Source: Pelecanus crispus
Taxonomy: Eukaryota > Chordata > Aves > Pelecaniformes > Pelecanidae
DNA: 64,000 nt
Direction of reading: 5' to 3'
Assembly (NCBI RefSeq): GCF_030463565.1
Contig: NC_134660.1
Coordinates: 3,609,501 to 3,673,500, forward strand
A model generated the notes under the pieces. It had not been told where the DNA came from, ran no database searches, and was given only the letters and a program-made list of their open reading frames with translations. Made by a program: the position numbers and the translations under genes. This document shows, piece by piece, positions 22,401-40,334 of this stretch; positions within the stretch are counted from its first letter, which is position 1, and each line of letters starts with the position of its first letter.

Positions 22401-24300
22401 GGCAGCCCCCCACCTGCAAGTCACTCAGGTTGGAGACATGAGTCCCACAGCACATGTTGGAGTCTATGCCTTCGATGTCAACAACTCGCACCGGCCCCAC
22501 GTGATCATCTGGCAAACCCCGGCTTCTCACCTAGCAAAAGAAGGACAACGGCAAGCGAGGTGACAGCCATGCCGCAGTTATTTCGGTCCCACGGATATCG
22601 TCAGTTCGCTCCCCACCACTCACTGTTTCAATTTCAGGGTCATCTGCAGCCAGCTCCCTCACCACCACGGGTACCCTCTCCCGGATCTTCTCATTCACGC
22701 TCCTCTCCAGGGCCTCTATTTGCTCTGCTGTCATGGAGGGGGTGTCCAGCTCAATGACACTTCGCTGGCGGCCCAGCTCCCTGCACCGATGAAGAACATC
22801 TGCCGCTGGAGCTGAGGTCAGCTGGAAGATCCCTCTGTGCAGCACTAAATGCCATCCCACTGCTGGGAATGCAGTGACTGAAACAAAACATACTTCCCTC
22901 CTCTCCCCGTTATTTACAGAGGACCAGATGCATACCAAACACTTGGAGGACAAGACAGAGCAAATACTTTGCACAGCTTCTCTCCAGTTCAGTCACCTCT
23001 CCCAGGCCCTCTGAGCTCGAGTGAAATGGCCGAGCACAAACTGCTTTTGCTTTATCAATGTTCAGCTCCCGCGGCCCAGCGCGGCGGCACGCGCCAAACA
23101 GGGTAAGACTGGGGTCAAAAGGAGCCTTTTCCCTGCTCACCATGAAGTTGTCTTGAATCCAAACATCTGTTCCGCGATGGCAGTGATGAGATGCTGTCCT
23201 GGAAGAGACGTGCAAGCAACAGCTTTGAGTGCCACTGGACACAGGAAAAGAGATTTTCAGTCAGACTGTATTTTTTCCGCTGACATTCCCCATGACATCT
23301 GCAACGCCCGGGCACGTGCTCGGCACTGTGGGGCTTATGCTACCGCTTAGGAGCGGGCAGAAGAGACAGCCAGCGCCTCGTGGGCCTTGGGACCACGAGA
23401 GCACCGCGGCGCACGCTGAAGACTTCGAAGCAGGTCGAACTTTTCCTTCCAAACCTCTCTGCAGTGGGTTTGTTTCCCAGCCAAGGAGAGCCCTCCGGGG
23501 AAGCGCCTGCCTTCCCAGGCGGCCCCGGGGCTGGACCGTGCGGGCAGAGCTGTAGGGCTTCCCCCTCCCCTGACCCGGGTGGGCAGAAACTGGGCACAAA
23601 CTGGGACCCAGGGCCTGGGTCAAGCCACGCGAGGCCGCCCCGGACGGGGCCCCCGGTGCCGCCAGCCGCCCCTGCAGCGAGGCGGTACCGGAGGCTCCCC
23701 GGTCGGGCCGCGACACGGACCCGAGTGCTGCTGCATGTGGTCGAAGCGGCGCTCCCAGTCCAGCGACAGCAGCACCTCGGCGCCCGGCTCCAGCGCCGCC
23801 TGCACGAAGTGGACGGCCTCGGGGCCCCGCCGGGTCACGCGCAGCACCGGTACATCGCCGATGAGACCGCGGTCGTCCGGCTGCGGACACGGGGAGTCAG
23901 TGCCGCCGAACCGGCCCCGGCCCCGGCCCCGGCCCCCGCCCCCGCCCCGGCCCCCGGCCCCGGCCCCGGCCCCCGGCCCCCAGCCCCCGGCCCCCGCCCG
24001 GCGCCCGGCCCCCGGCCCCCGCCCGGCGCCCGGCCCCCGGCCCCCGCCCGGCCCATACCTGCCCGCCGCCCTCGGGGAAGAGGATGGTGTCCTCCAGCAC
24101 CACCTGGAACCCGCGCACCGGCTCCCCGCCGCCCTCGGGCTGCAGCTCCGCCGCCCGGCACGACACCACCCTGGTGGCGAACTGCAACGGAGGCGGCGGC
24201 GCCGTGAGGGCCGGCCCCGCCTCCCCCGCGCCGCGCCGCGCCGCGCCTGCCCCGCCGCTACCTGCCGGGCCCAGCTGTCCCGCTGGCACTGGAACACCAT
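19455..24300 (-). CDS. AARSD1: Alanyl-tRNA editing protein Aarsd1 (AlaX type)
   Basis: A free-standing AlaRS-like editing enzyme that hydrolyses Ser-tRNA(Ala) in trans in the cytosol. Twelve minus-strand exons join to 409 residues (human 412): 24262-24300, 24059-24181, 23721-23880, 23141-23198, 22624-22780, 22414-22530, 21556-21686, 21314-21380, 21028-21119, 20492-20546, 19761-19855 and 19455-19590. Every junction is GT/AG and in phase. The start gives MVFQCQRDSWARQ, like human MAFWCQRDSYARE. Zinc-site motifs are both intact: His106-x3-His110 in QHSGQHL and Cys206-x3-His210 in MCCGTH. The GxGGG-like turn (FPEGGGQPDDRG) spans exons 2-3 and the C-terminus keeps GRFQGKATKMSRR. PTGES3L lies 1 kb upstream on the same strand. 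Intron 2 is almost pure GGGGCC-type repeat, and another intron has received a CR1 element with an expanded ATTCT tail. Confidence 0.97.
20085..20234 (+). mobile_element. CR1 LINE tail with expanded ATTCT microsatellite
   Basis: A degraded CR1 3' end (GGCAGCTGGACTAAATGATTG, then AAGTCCCTTCCAACTGAAAT) runs straight into about 17 perfect units of the pentanucleotide ATTCT (20147-20234). CR1 elements normally end with only a few units of an ATTCTATG-like repeat, so the array is best read as microsatellite growth from the element's own tail. It lies in AARSD1 intron 10 between the exons at 20492 and 19855, antisense to the gene, so the AARSD1 pre-mRNA carries AGAAT repeats. Confidence 0.85.
21869..21928. 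repeat. Three copies of a 17-bp AT-rich unit in AARSD1 intron 6
   Basis: GGAATTAATACAATTTG occurs at 21869-21885, with one change at 21894-21910, and again at 21912-21928. Spacing is irregular (8 bases, then 1 base). A poly-A run lies just before it. No function is evident. Confidence 0.9.
23911..24056 (-). repeat. GGGGCC-type G-rich repeat filling AARSD1 intron 2
   Basis: On the + strand this is a run of CCGGCCCCGGCCCC-like units; on the transcribed (minus-sense) strand it reads GGGGCC and variants such as GGGGGCCGGGCGCC. Intron 2 is only 178 nt (23881-24058) and this repeat makes up most of it. Strong G-quadruplex potential is expected in both pre-mRNA and DNA. Confidence 0.9.
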
Positions 24301-24320
24301 GGCGGCAGCGGCGGCGGGAG

Positions 24321-24505
24321 GGACACGGGGCTGGCGGTGACGGCGGCCGCGGAGGGACACGGGGCTGGCGGTGACGGCCGCGGAGGGACACGGGGCTGGC
24401 GGTGACGGCGGCCGGGGTGGGACACGGGGCTGGCGGTGACGGCCGCGGAGGGACACGGGGCTGGCGGTGACGGCGGCCGGGGTGGGACACGGGGCTGGCG
24501 GTCGC
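24321..24505. repeat. 31-34 bp GC minisatellite at the AARSD1 5' end
   Basis: Six copies of a unit beginning GGACACGGGGCTGGCGGTGA start near 24321, 24355, 24386, 24420, 24451 and 24485. They differ mainly by a CGG insertion and a GGAGG/GGTGG change. The array begins about 20 bp upstream of the AARSD1 start codon, so it lies in the 5' UTR and/or core promoter. Confidence 0.9.
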
Positions 24506-24589
24506 GTCCGCTGCACCGCAGGTGGGCGGGGCCTGCACGGTGACGCGCGGTGCGCGCGCCCGGCGGCGGCGGCGGCGGGGCAGAAGGGG

Positions 24590-25052
24590 AAGGAGAAGAG
24601 GAAGAGGAAGAGGAAGAGGAAGAGGAAGAGGAAGAAGAGGAAGAAGAAGGAGGAGAAGGAGAAGAAGGAGGACAAGAAGAAGAAGAGGAAGAAGAAGGAG
24701 GAGGAGGAAAAGGAAAAGGAAAGGAAAAGGAGAAGGAGGAGAAGAAGAAGAAGAAGGAGAAGGAAGAGGAGGAAAAGGAGGAGGAGGAGGAAAAGGAAAA
24801 GGAGAAGGAGGAAGAAAAGGAGAAGGAAAAGGAGGAGGAGGAGGAAAAGGAAAAGGAGAAGGAGGAAGAAAAGGAGAAGGAAAAGGAGGAGGAGGAGGAA
24901 AAGGAAAAGGAGAAGGAGGAAGAAAAGGAGAAGGAAAAGGAGGAGGAGGAGGAAAAGGAAAAGGAGAAGGAGGAAGAAAAGGAGAAGGAAAAGGAGGAGG
25001 AGGAGGAAAAGGAGAAGGAGGAGGAGGAGGAGAAGGAGGAGGGCTCCCTGGC
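24590..25052. repeat. Homopurine minisatellite (54-bp unit)
   Basis: About 460 bp in which the + strand is almost only A and G. The 5' part is irregular GAA/GGA repeat; from about 24778 a 54-bp unit (GGAGGAGGAGGAGG, AAAAGGAAAAGG, AGAAGGAGGAAG, then AAAAGGAGAAGGAAAA) recurs about 4.5 times with little change. Long mirror-symmetric homopurine tracts can form intramolecular triplexes (H-DNA). It lies between the 3' end of PTGES3L and the 5' end of AARSD1, and both transcripts run in the pyrimidine-sense direction. The long Glu/Lys frame it opens is not a believable gene. Confidence 0.93.
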
Positions 25053-25096
25053 GCAGCGGAGCCCAAGTGGACAGCAGACGGTGGCAGCAGCTCACG

Positions 25097-25102
25097 TTTA
25101 TT
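25097..25102 (-). terminator. Poly(A) signal AATAAA for PTGES3L
   Basis: TTTATT on the + strand reads AATAAA in minus sense, 202 bp past the PTGES3L stop codon and directly before the homopurine minisatellite. Transcripts that ignore this signal would run through the repeat into AARSD1. Confidence 0.65.
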
Positions 25103-25303
25103 GCCCCATACCCCACGTGGGTAACCGGCATGGGGAGACCGGACGGCTCCCGCCACCCTGGGTCGGGGTCTGCTACGCTCGGCAGGGAACCGGCCAGGGC
25201 AGCTCCGCTTCCTCAGAGAGCCCTGCCCCTGCTGCTCGTCGGCGCGTGCTGCCGGTGCACCGGGAAGCCTCCTGCGGCCATGGCATCCCCGGAGGCCTGG
25301 GCT

Positions 25304-31789
<6,486 letters not shown>

Positions 31790-32487
31790 TGTATTTTTAC
31801 TGTAGAACATCCATTTTCCACAAGTAGGCAGCTGTTGGGCTCAAGAAGCCTGGCTTTTTTAAGACCAAGTTTAGTTCTTTGAAATTGATATTTGCTTTTA
31901 GGGAAATCTTACGGTGTCTTGACGCTGGAAATCTGTGTTTTACGAGGCTGCCGCTGCAAAGCTGCTGGAGGTTGTGCGCTGTATGGCACCTTGCCCTGCC
32001 CTTTTTGTGCAGCTCTGAAGAGCAAAACTGCTTTGCTGGTGAGCAGATGCCAGCGAGCGTTCAGCGTGTGAGGCTGGCTGCCCCGAGCGCGGTAGAGGCC
32101 TGGCCATGGAGCCTACCGGTGGGGGAAAACCCCCTTAGAGCGTGCAGCTTAGCTCCTGCGCTGCATCCGCGTGGTTATTTCTCAAAGTTTGCGGTCTAGG
32201 CGCCTCACGGGAAGAGTGAGGCGGGCTGGCCAGTGTTTGGTTGCCTCGGGGTTGCCCAGCGGTGACTGACTTGCCCTCCCCGGCATGAATGTGTGAAACT
32301 GGGGAGATCTGGTGCATGGGGCTGCGCTCCTCCGGCGGCTCAGCGATCCGCAGAAGCGACCACGTTCTTCAGGCTGCTGGCTGAGGGGCCAGCACCGGCG
32401 GCTTTGTCCAGCGATCCCAGAGCTCCTTCTCTGAAGCTTTTGTGCGACGGTCAGCGCGCCAGCGGCCTGGTGGTTTGTAGGGGATGC

Positions 32488-32493
32488 ATTAAA
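32488..32493 (+). terminator. Candidate poly(A) signal ATTAAA for RUNDC1
   Basis: About 0.7 kb after the RUNDC1 stop codon, ATTAAA is followed by a GT-rich stretch (AAGTGTACGTGTGGGG). I saw no AATAAA between 31790 and this point. The sequence in between shows no other gene and is read as RUNDC1 3' UTR. Confidence 0.5.
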
Positions 32494-32874
32494 TCGCTTT
32501 AGCAAGTGTACGTGTGGGGAGAGCCCGTCTCCAGTGACCGTGTTTTAATTCGTGTTCGTTCCTAGCCTCTGTGCTGCGGCTCTGCTAGCTCGCTTGGTTT
32601 GTAATATTTATAAAAGGAGTTTAAATTATCCGCAGTTCCTGCTGGAAGGGGGACCGGCTCCGGGCGGGGTGGAGCGGCGGCCCTGTGGCGGCAAGGCCCC
32701 GGGGAGCGGCTCCCTGCGGCCGGGCCCGCCTTGCCGCGGCCACCAGGGAAGGCCGCGCAGCCGGGGTGTCCCGGGGGGAGCGGCGGGGATCGGCGGGCGG
32801 CGGGCGGACAGGCAGACGGACAGACAGACACCCGGCTCGCCGCCCGTTGCCCAGCAACCGCTGCGTGGGCCTCC

Positions 32875-32998
32875 GCGCATGCGCGGCCGGCTCCTGGCGG
32901 ACGAAGCGGAAGCGGCGTACGGTGACGCGGGGTGAAAGGTCGCGGGCGAAGGGGCCGCTTCCTTTTCCGGTTTGGGCGCCATCGCCGCGGGAGCCTCG
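32875..32998 (+). promoter_or_regulatory. RPL27 promoter and 5'-TOP first exon
   Basis: A perfect NRF1 palindrome GCGCATGCGC (32875-32884) and an ETS-like GCGGAAGCGG (32906-32915) precede a pyrimidine tract CTTCCTTTTCC (32958-32968). The tract has the form of a ribosomal-protein cap site (5' terminal oligopyrimidine). A short non-coding exon would run from there to the GTGAGT donor at 32999. A TOP start implies mTOR/LARP1-controlled translation. The exact cap base is inferred. Confidence 0.75.
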
Positions 32999-33077
32999 GT
33001 GAGTGCGGGGCCGGGGGCGGGATCCGCCGCCATCCGCCGCCATCCGCGGGGCCGGCGGGCCGGGGGCGCGGCCGTGA

Positions 33078-35162
<2,085 letters not shown>

Positions 35163-35182
35163 AGGTGTAACGAGGTTTCATC

Positions 35183-35188
35183 AATAAA
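35183..35188 (+). terminator. Poly(A) signal AATAAA for RPL27
   Basis: AATAAA lies 20 bp after the stop codon, followed by a T/G-rich element (TTTATGTTTTGTTGTA). A 14-base genomic A run starts at 35223. Confidence 0.9.
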
Positions 35189-35849
35189 TGTTTATTAAAA
35201 ACCATTTATGTTTTGTTGTATTAAAAAAAAAAAAAAGCGGTGCTAGGGCTTTTCCTCTGTGGTGTGGCTGTTGTTGCTTTGTACGTCTGTAAGAGCTGGG
35301 GCAGCTGTAAGAGCTGGGGAGCTCCCGGTGAGCTTTGGAGTGTCTGTGGAGCGTTGTACGGCCTGAACTGAGGGTGAAGGTGCCATCTCTGTGGGCCGGT
35401 CCTGGGGCACCTCCCGCTCTGCTGCTCTGTTCTCTTCCTGTGTCTGAAGGGTGATTTATGTCATTCCTGCCCCCACTGGAAATCTCTGATTCCCAAAGCT
35501 GTGGTAATCCCTGTAAGAATAAGGGTGGGAGAGGGAAGGTGAATGGGTAATTCCAGATGTCTGCTTCTCTCGTCTCATCCCTGAGAAATACAGCGGCGTG
35601 TGTTAATACAGCATTAAATTTTTGGTGACCGTGGCAAATGCTCTTTATCGTGCAAGTGAGGGCCTTCCCCGGCTGGCTGGGGACAGTGGGTGAGTTGGGG
35701 TGTTGCACCACGGAGGGGGGCGTGGGGCGGGAGGGGAAGGGGTTCTTTACTGATAAATAACGGGCTGAGGAGGGGTGGGTTGCTGCGGGGAGGTGAGTCC
35801 CATGGGGAGCAGGGTGGGTGGGTGGGCGGCACGGCCCTGCGGGGCAGCA

Positions 35850-36508
35850 CAGAATAAGTGGAAAGATATGAATGTGAGCCAGCAGCGTGCCCAGGTGGCC
35901 AAGAAGACCAACAGCATCCTGGCTTGTGTCAGGAGTAGTGTGGCCAGCAGGAGCAGGGCAGTGATCGTCCCCCTGTACTCAAGTGTTGGTGAGGCTGCAC
36001 CTCGAATGCTGGGTCCAGTTTTGGGCCCCTTGGTACAAGAAGGACACTGAGGTTCTGGAACGTGTTCAGAGAAGGGCAATGAAGCTGGTGAAGGGTCTGG
36101 AGCACAGGTCCTGTGAGGAGCGGCTGAGGGAACTGGGGGTGTTCAGCCTGGAGAAGAGGAGGCTGAGGGGAGACCTTATCACTCTACAGCTGCCTGACAG
36201 GAGGGTGCAGTGAGGCGAGTGTTGGGCTCTTCTCCCAAGTAGTTAGTGCTAGAACAAAAGAAAATGGGCTCAAGCTGCGCCAGGGAGGTTTAGATTGGAT
36301 ATTAGGAAAAATTTCTTTACAGAAAGAGTGGTCAAGCATTGGAACAGGCTGCCCAGAGAGGTGGTGGAGTCCCCATCCCTGGAGGGGTTCAAAAACCGTG
36401 TAGATGTGGCACTCTGGGACATGGTTTAGTGAGCATGGGGGTGTTGGGTTGACGGTCGGACTGATGATCTTAGAGCTCCTTTCCAACCTTAATGATTCCT
36501 AGTCTTAC
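35850..36508 (+). mobile_element. 5'-truncated CR1 LINE, about 0.65 kb
   Basis: This keeps the C-terminal part of the CR1 reverse-transcriptase ORF (the frame around 35983-36213 reads [20 protein letters not shown], then [14 protein letters not shown]) and the 3' UTR (AACAGGCTGCCCAGAGAGGTGG at 36342-36363). It ends near 36508 in a degenerate ATTCCTAGTC tail. Divergence from the consensus is moderate. It lies between RPL27 and IFI35 in + orientation. Confidence 0.92.
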
Positions 36509-36569
36509 TTTCATTAAAAAATAATCCAGCCACCAAGCCAGGACACACGAAATTAATTATGACTCTGCC

Positions 36570-36668
36570 CTTAATTGGTTTAGTGGTGGAGTTGGTAGCG
36601 TTAGGTTAATGGTTGGACTGGATGATCTTAAAGGTCTTTTTCCACCTAAACGATTCTATGATTCTGTG
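36570..36668 (+). mobile_element. Second CR1 3' end upstream of IFI35
   Basis: A separate CR1 tail: TTGGTTTAGTGGTGGAGTTGG, then GGATGATCTTAAAGGTC and CGATTCTATGATTCTGTGA. It is close to the fragment at 2558 in sequence and differs from the larger copy just before it, so it is probably a different subfamily insertion. It ends about 70 bp before the IFI35 ISRE. Confidence 0.88.
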
Positions 36669-36736
36669 ATCGGGTTTTTGGGGCTGTCCCGGCCGGGGTT
36701 GCTTCTGTCCCCGCCCCGGCGCCGGGGCGGGGCCGC

Positions 36737-36752
36737 GAAAGCGAAACCGAAA
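36737..36752 (+). promoter_or_regulatory. Interferon-stimulated response element of IFI35
   Basis: GAAAGCGAAACCGAAA gives three GAAA steps at 6-bp spacing, a full ISRE/IRF site. It sits in a GC-rich TATA-less promoter about 175 bp before the IFI35 start codon, followed by GGGCC/GGGCA repeats that probably belong to the 5' UTR. ISGF3/IRF control of IFI35 is established in mammals. Confidence 0.85.
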
Positions 36753-36926
36753 GCGGAGGCCGGGAGGAGGCAGCGGGGACCGGGCCGGGCCGGGCAGGGC
36801 AGAGCCGGGCAGGACCGGGCCGGGCAGCGCAGCGCAGGCAGAACCGGGCAGGGCAGGACCGGGCCGGGCCGGGCCCCCCCGCTGCCGCCGCCGGACCCGC
36901 CGCCGTTCAGCCCCGGCGCCGCGGAG

Positions 36927-39900
36927 ATGGATTCGGAGGAGGTGAGGGGCTGAGCCCCGGGGGACCCGCGGGCCGGGGGCGAGGGGAGCGGGGTCGGCCC
37001 GGGGCTCGGCGCAGCGGGGCTGAGGACCCCCTCCTGCCTTTTAGGACTCCTTCGTCCAGCTGCCCCTCCCCGAGGGCCTGGAGACCGGCAGCGCGGAGAC
37101 CGGCAGCGCGGAGACCGGCAGCACGGAGACCGGCAGCGCGGAGACCGGCAGCGCGGAGACCGGCAGCGCGGAGGCCAGCAGCGCGGAGACCGGCAGCGCG
37201 GAGACCGGCAGCGCGGAGACCGGCGGCCTGGAGGCGACCCCCGAGCAAGTCCTGCAGGAGATCGAGCGTTGCAAGGTGCGTCCCGGACAGGTGGCTCAGG
37301 TCAGATCCAAACCGCCCCGGGGCCCCCCCCGGCCAGCCTAGGCTGCCAGCTTGAGGTTCTTATTTTTTCTTGGACCGTGAGATTCTTATTTTTTTTCTTG
37401 GACTAGGAGCCAGGAGCGGTAGAGAGGGGGTATCCCGCGGTTAAGAGGGCCTGTACGGGGCTCTGGGGCTCCGCGCCGGGAGCAGCCTGCCTCCTTCCCG
37501 AAGGAGCAGCGTGTGCCGGGGCTGGACCGGTGGGGGTGACACAGTGTCTGCAGGGTCTCGCTGTCTGATGGTACCTCTCACAGGAACTTTGTAGTGCTCT
37601 GGAGAAAGACCATGTGAACCTACAAATGGACAAGGAAGCTCTAGAGCAAAAGACACAAGAGCTGAGGAAAGAGAGAGACCTTCTTCATAAAAGTCTCGGG
37701 CAACAAATGGAGTTAAACAGAGATAAACAGATGTCCTGCCAGGTTGGTGATCGGAGGAGTTGTCGGGCTTGGAAAGGTGGCAGCGGGTGGTGGGGCTGCA
37801 TCACTCGGCTCCCTGCTCTGAGATCACTTTGCTCTGGACCCGGTGGAGGTTTCGCGGGATGTCACGAGGCCTGTGCCGAGACGTGACCTGGTGCCGCGGC
37901 TATGGAGGAAGGGCCGTAATCAAAACACGAGGAGCTAGCGCAGGGCTGCAGGCAGGCAAGAGCAGAGAAACGGTGTGGGTGGAGCCATGTCCAAGAACAG
38001 CGCTGTGCTTAAAATGGAGAGCGTGCCACAGCCCCTCGCGTCCTGGTGGTTACCTTACTGCCCTCTCTTTCATTCCTTCCAGGCAAGCGTCTTTTTAGTA
38101 AAGGAGGAGAACAACAGACTGAGGCTGGAGATGCAGATGCTGAAAGAGAAGCTGGAAGAAGTGAAGAAGAGGGTCCCCTGGGAGGATCCAGCGATGGTAG
38201 TAGTGTTGTGTGGGCACTCGGGTCTGCTGGCAAGGGGCGTGAGCCTGGCTGGAGAGCCTGCAGGCGAAGGCAGCTGGGCACCGTGTGACGACTGGCACAG
38301 CTCTTGCGAGCGGGTGGCTCCTCTGCCAGGGCCAGAAGCTCCAGTCGTGGCTTTGGGACTCCAGGCACAGCCAGGCCCTAGGGGAGACTCTGCTGAGGCT
38401 CTCTAGCTGTTTATTTTGAGCCACGAGATTGTTCCTCGTCTGTGGATTGGCAGGGACAGGCCCCATGCAGGGTCCGGTCTCCTCCAGGTGCTGTCTGTGT
38501 GCTTGAACCTAGATGCTGTCTGCCCTGCCAGAGAAGAAAATGGAGTTTAAGGGACTTGTGACAAACAAGGAGGACGTGAACAAGCTGATGCTCACCCCAC
38601 TGATCCGCTACCCTCTGCCGGGGGGCTCAGCTCTCATCACCTTCGAGAAGGCAGAGGGTAAGAGCGAGACGAGCGCTGCCGCAGCCGGGTGGCCTGGTCG
38701 ATCGGCTTTGGGCCTGCCCTGCATCTGCTCCCTGGGCCAGGGCTCGGAGCTCTGCCCCCTCCACCGGCATTGCGCGGGGTTATGCCCCCTCCCCAAAGCG
38801 TTAGCTGCCCCGTGGCCTGTCCGGCGGCGTGCTCGGAGCAGGCGGTCGATCCCCCGTGCTGGGGCCTCTCCCTGCTTGCAGTGGCCCAGAGAATCATAGA
38901 GGCGAAGGAGCACACGGTGGAGCTGAGCTGCGGGGAGGAGCTGGAGGAGCTCGACCGGTGCAGAGTGCAAGTGCAAGCAGCGCCAGTGGACATACTGCTG
39001 CCATCCGCCCTGGAGGTAGGTCCCGAGGGCCCGCTGCTGCCCGCACCGCGGAGAACCACGGAGCTGCCCTGGGCACGCACCGGCTTTGCTGCGCCCTGCT
39101 CCGCCGCTCCCCGAGCTTGCCTCTGCCAGGTCACTGGTAGCAGCCCAGCTCAGGGCGTTAGCGCCGCAGCTCTGCGCTGCTCCCCCGAGCTGTGGGGCCG
39201 GCCCTGCCCTGCGCTGACCGGCCTGTGCCGCCCACAGATCAGGCTGTCTTGGAGCAGCAGGAGTATCCTCGTGTCTGGCCTGCCCAGCCTGGGCATCTCC
39301 GAGGAGGCACTGCTGGACAAGCTGGAGCTCTTCTTCAGCAAGACGAAGAACGGGGGCGGCGAGGTGGAGAGCAGGGAGTTCCTGGAAAGCTCTGACCAGG
39401 TGGTGCTGACCTTCGCGCAGGACGGAGGTGCGTGGGGCGTGCTGAGCTCGGGCTGTCGGCAAGGGGGGAGCTGCCCAGCTGCCTCTGGGGGGGCACGGGC
39501 CGTCTCCCACGAGCAGATGGAGCTGTGTCTGTGGGGGAGGCAGGGTGAGCCCAGGCTGTCCTGTCTCCCCTGAGGCTGTGCTGGCGCAGGTGAGCTGGGG
39601 CTGGGCAGTGCCAGCCGTGGTGTCCGCGCCGGGGCCGTAACCTCCCCTGGGGCTCAGCAGGGGCCTGGGTGGCTCAGGGCTTTCCTCTCCATCTGCAGTG
39701 GCAGAGCCGCTAATTGTGAGAGGACGCATCCAGATGCATATCGGGAAAGGAAGATACGAGCTCAAAATATCACCGTGCATGAGTGGAGACATCACTGACC
39801 TGCAGGTAAGGGCTCGAACGCTGGTGCCAAGCGGCATCTGCCAGCCCGGGGCGAGCCAGCATGGGTGGGGGCTCCTGAAGACCCGCTCCCCACGCCGCTG

Positions 39901-40244
39901 CGCAGCCTGAGGCGCAGTTCCTGCAGGTGTCCCCGAGCAGAGCGGCGTTCCACCCTGCTCGGCAAACGCCCCGAGGGGCCCCTTCCCTGCGTGCCCTCCC
40001 GCCGCCCCGCGCGGCACAGGGCCCGCGGCCGCTCACCCCCGGCTCTGCCCAGCTCCAGCCCTCCCGCTGCCCCAGGACCGTCCTGCTCTCGGGGATCCCA
40101 GACGTGCTGGGTGAGGAGGCCATGGGGGACACCCTGGAGATCCACTTCCAGAAGGCCAGCCGTGGCGGGGGAGAGGTGGAGGCCCTGGCCTACGTCCCGG
40201 CGGGAGAACACGGGGTGGCCGTTTTCATGGAGGACGCGGGCTAG
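36927..40244 (+). CDS. IFI35: Interferon-induced protein 35 with extra N-terminal repeats
   Basis: Nine exons, 36927-36941, 37045-37275, 37584-37742, 38083-38196, 38513-38657, 38882-39015, 39238-39427, 39699-39805 and 40053-40244, join in phase to 428 residues, clearly longer than human IFI35. Exon 2 adds ten 5-residue repeats (Glu-Thr-Gly-Ser-Ala). Exons 3-4 form a coiled coil or leucine zipper ([33 protein letters not shown]). The rest is the tandem Nmi/IFP35 domains: [16 protein letters not shown], then [20 protein letters not shown] with KNGGGEVE, then [11 protein letters not shown] with RGGGEVEAL, ending near AVFMEDAG as in human AVFTSESG. In mammals the protein pairs with NMI and acts in innate signalling and as a secreted danger signal. 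The ISRE upstream fits interferon induction. Confidence 0.95.
37081..37230 (+). repeat. 15-bp coding minisatellite in IFI35 exon 2
   Basis: Ten consecutive 15-bp units of GAGACCGGCAGCGCG code for Glu-Thr-Gly-Ser-Ala. Units 3, 7 and 10 differ slightly (Thr for Ala; Ala-Ser-Ser; Gly-Leu end). The near identity at DNA level, including third positions, suggests recent expansion or ongoing homogenisation. Confidence 0.97.
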
Positions 40245-40298
40245 GCAGCCCAATGCAGTGGAGTTCTGCATGGCCGCTGGCCCCTGGGCACGGTGGGA

Positions 40299-40304
40299 AT
40301 TAAA
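40299..40304 (+). terminator. Poly(A) signal ATTAAA for IFI35
   Basis: ATTAAA lies 54 bp after the IFI35 stop codon, followed by a GT-rich element (CGTGTCTGTCGTG). This implies a short 3' UTR of about 80 nt, ending right before the GGGGAY repeat. Confidence 0.75.
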
Positions 40305-40334
40305 GCATCTGCAGGGAGCACCGTGTCTGTCGTG

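Noticed and set aside
32609-32615. TATAAAA box between RUNDC1 and RPL27
   Set aside because: It is about 350 bp upstream of the RPL27 TOP start and lies in probable RUNDC1 3' flank. No transcript start is evident.
35983-36213. Host gene with a reverse-transcriptase-like tail
   Set aside because: The frame is the ordinary C-terminal remnant of a CR1 LINE, collinear with CR1 3' UTR.
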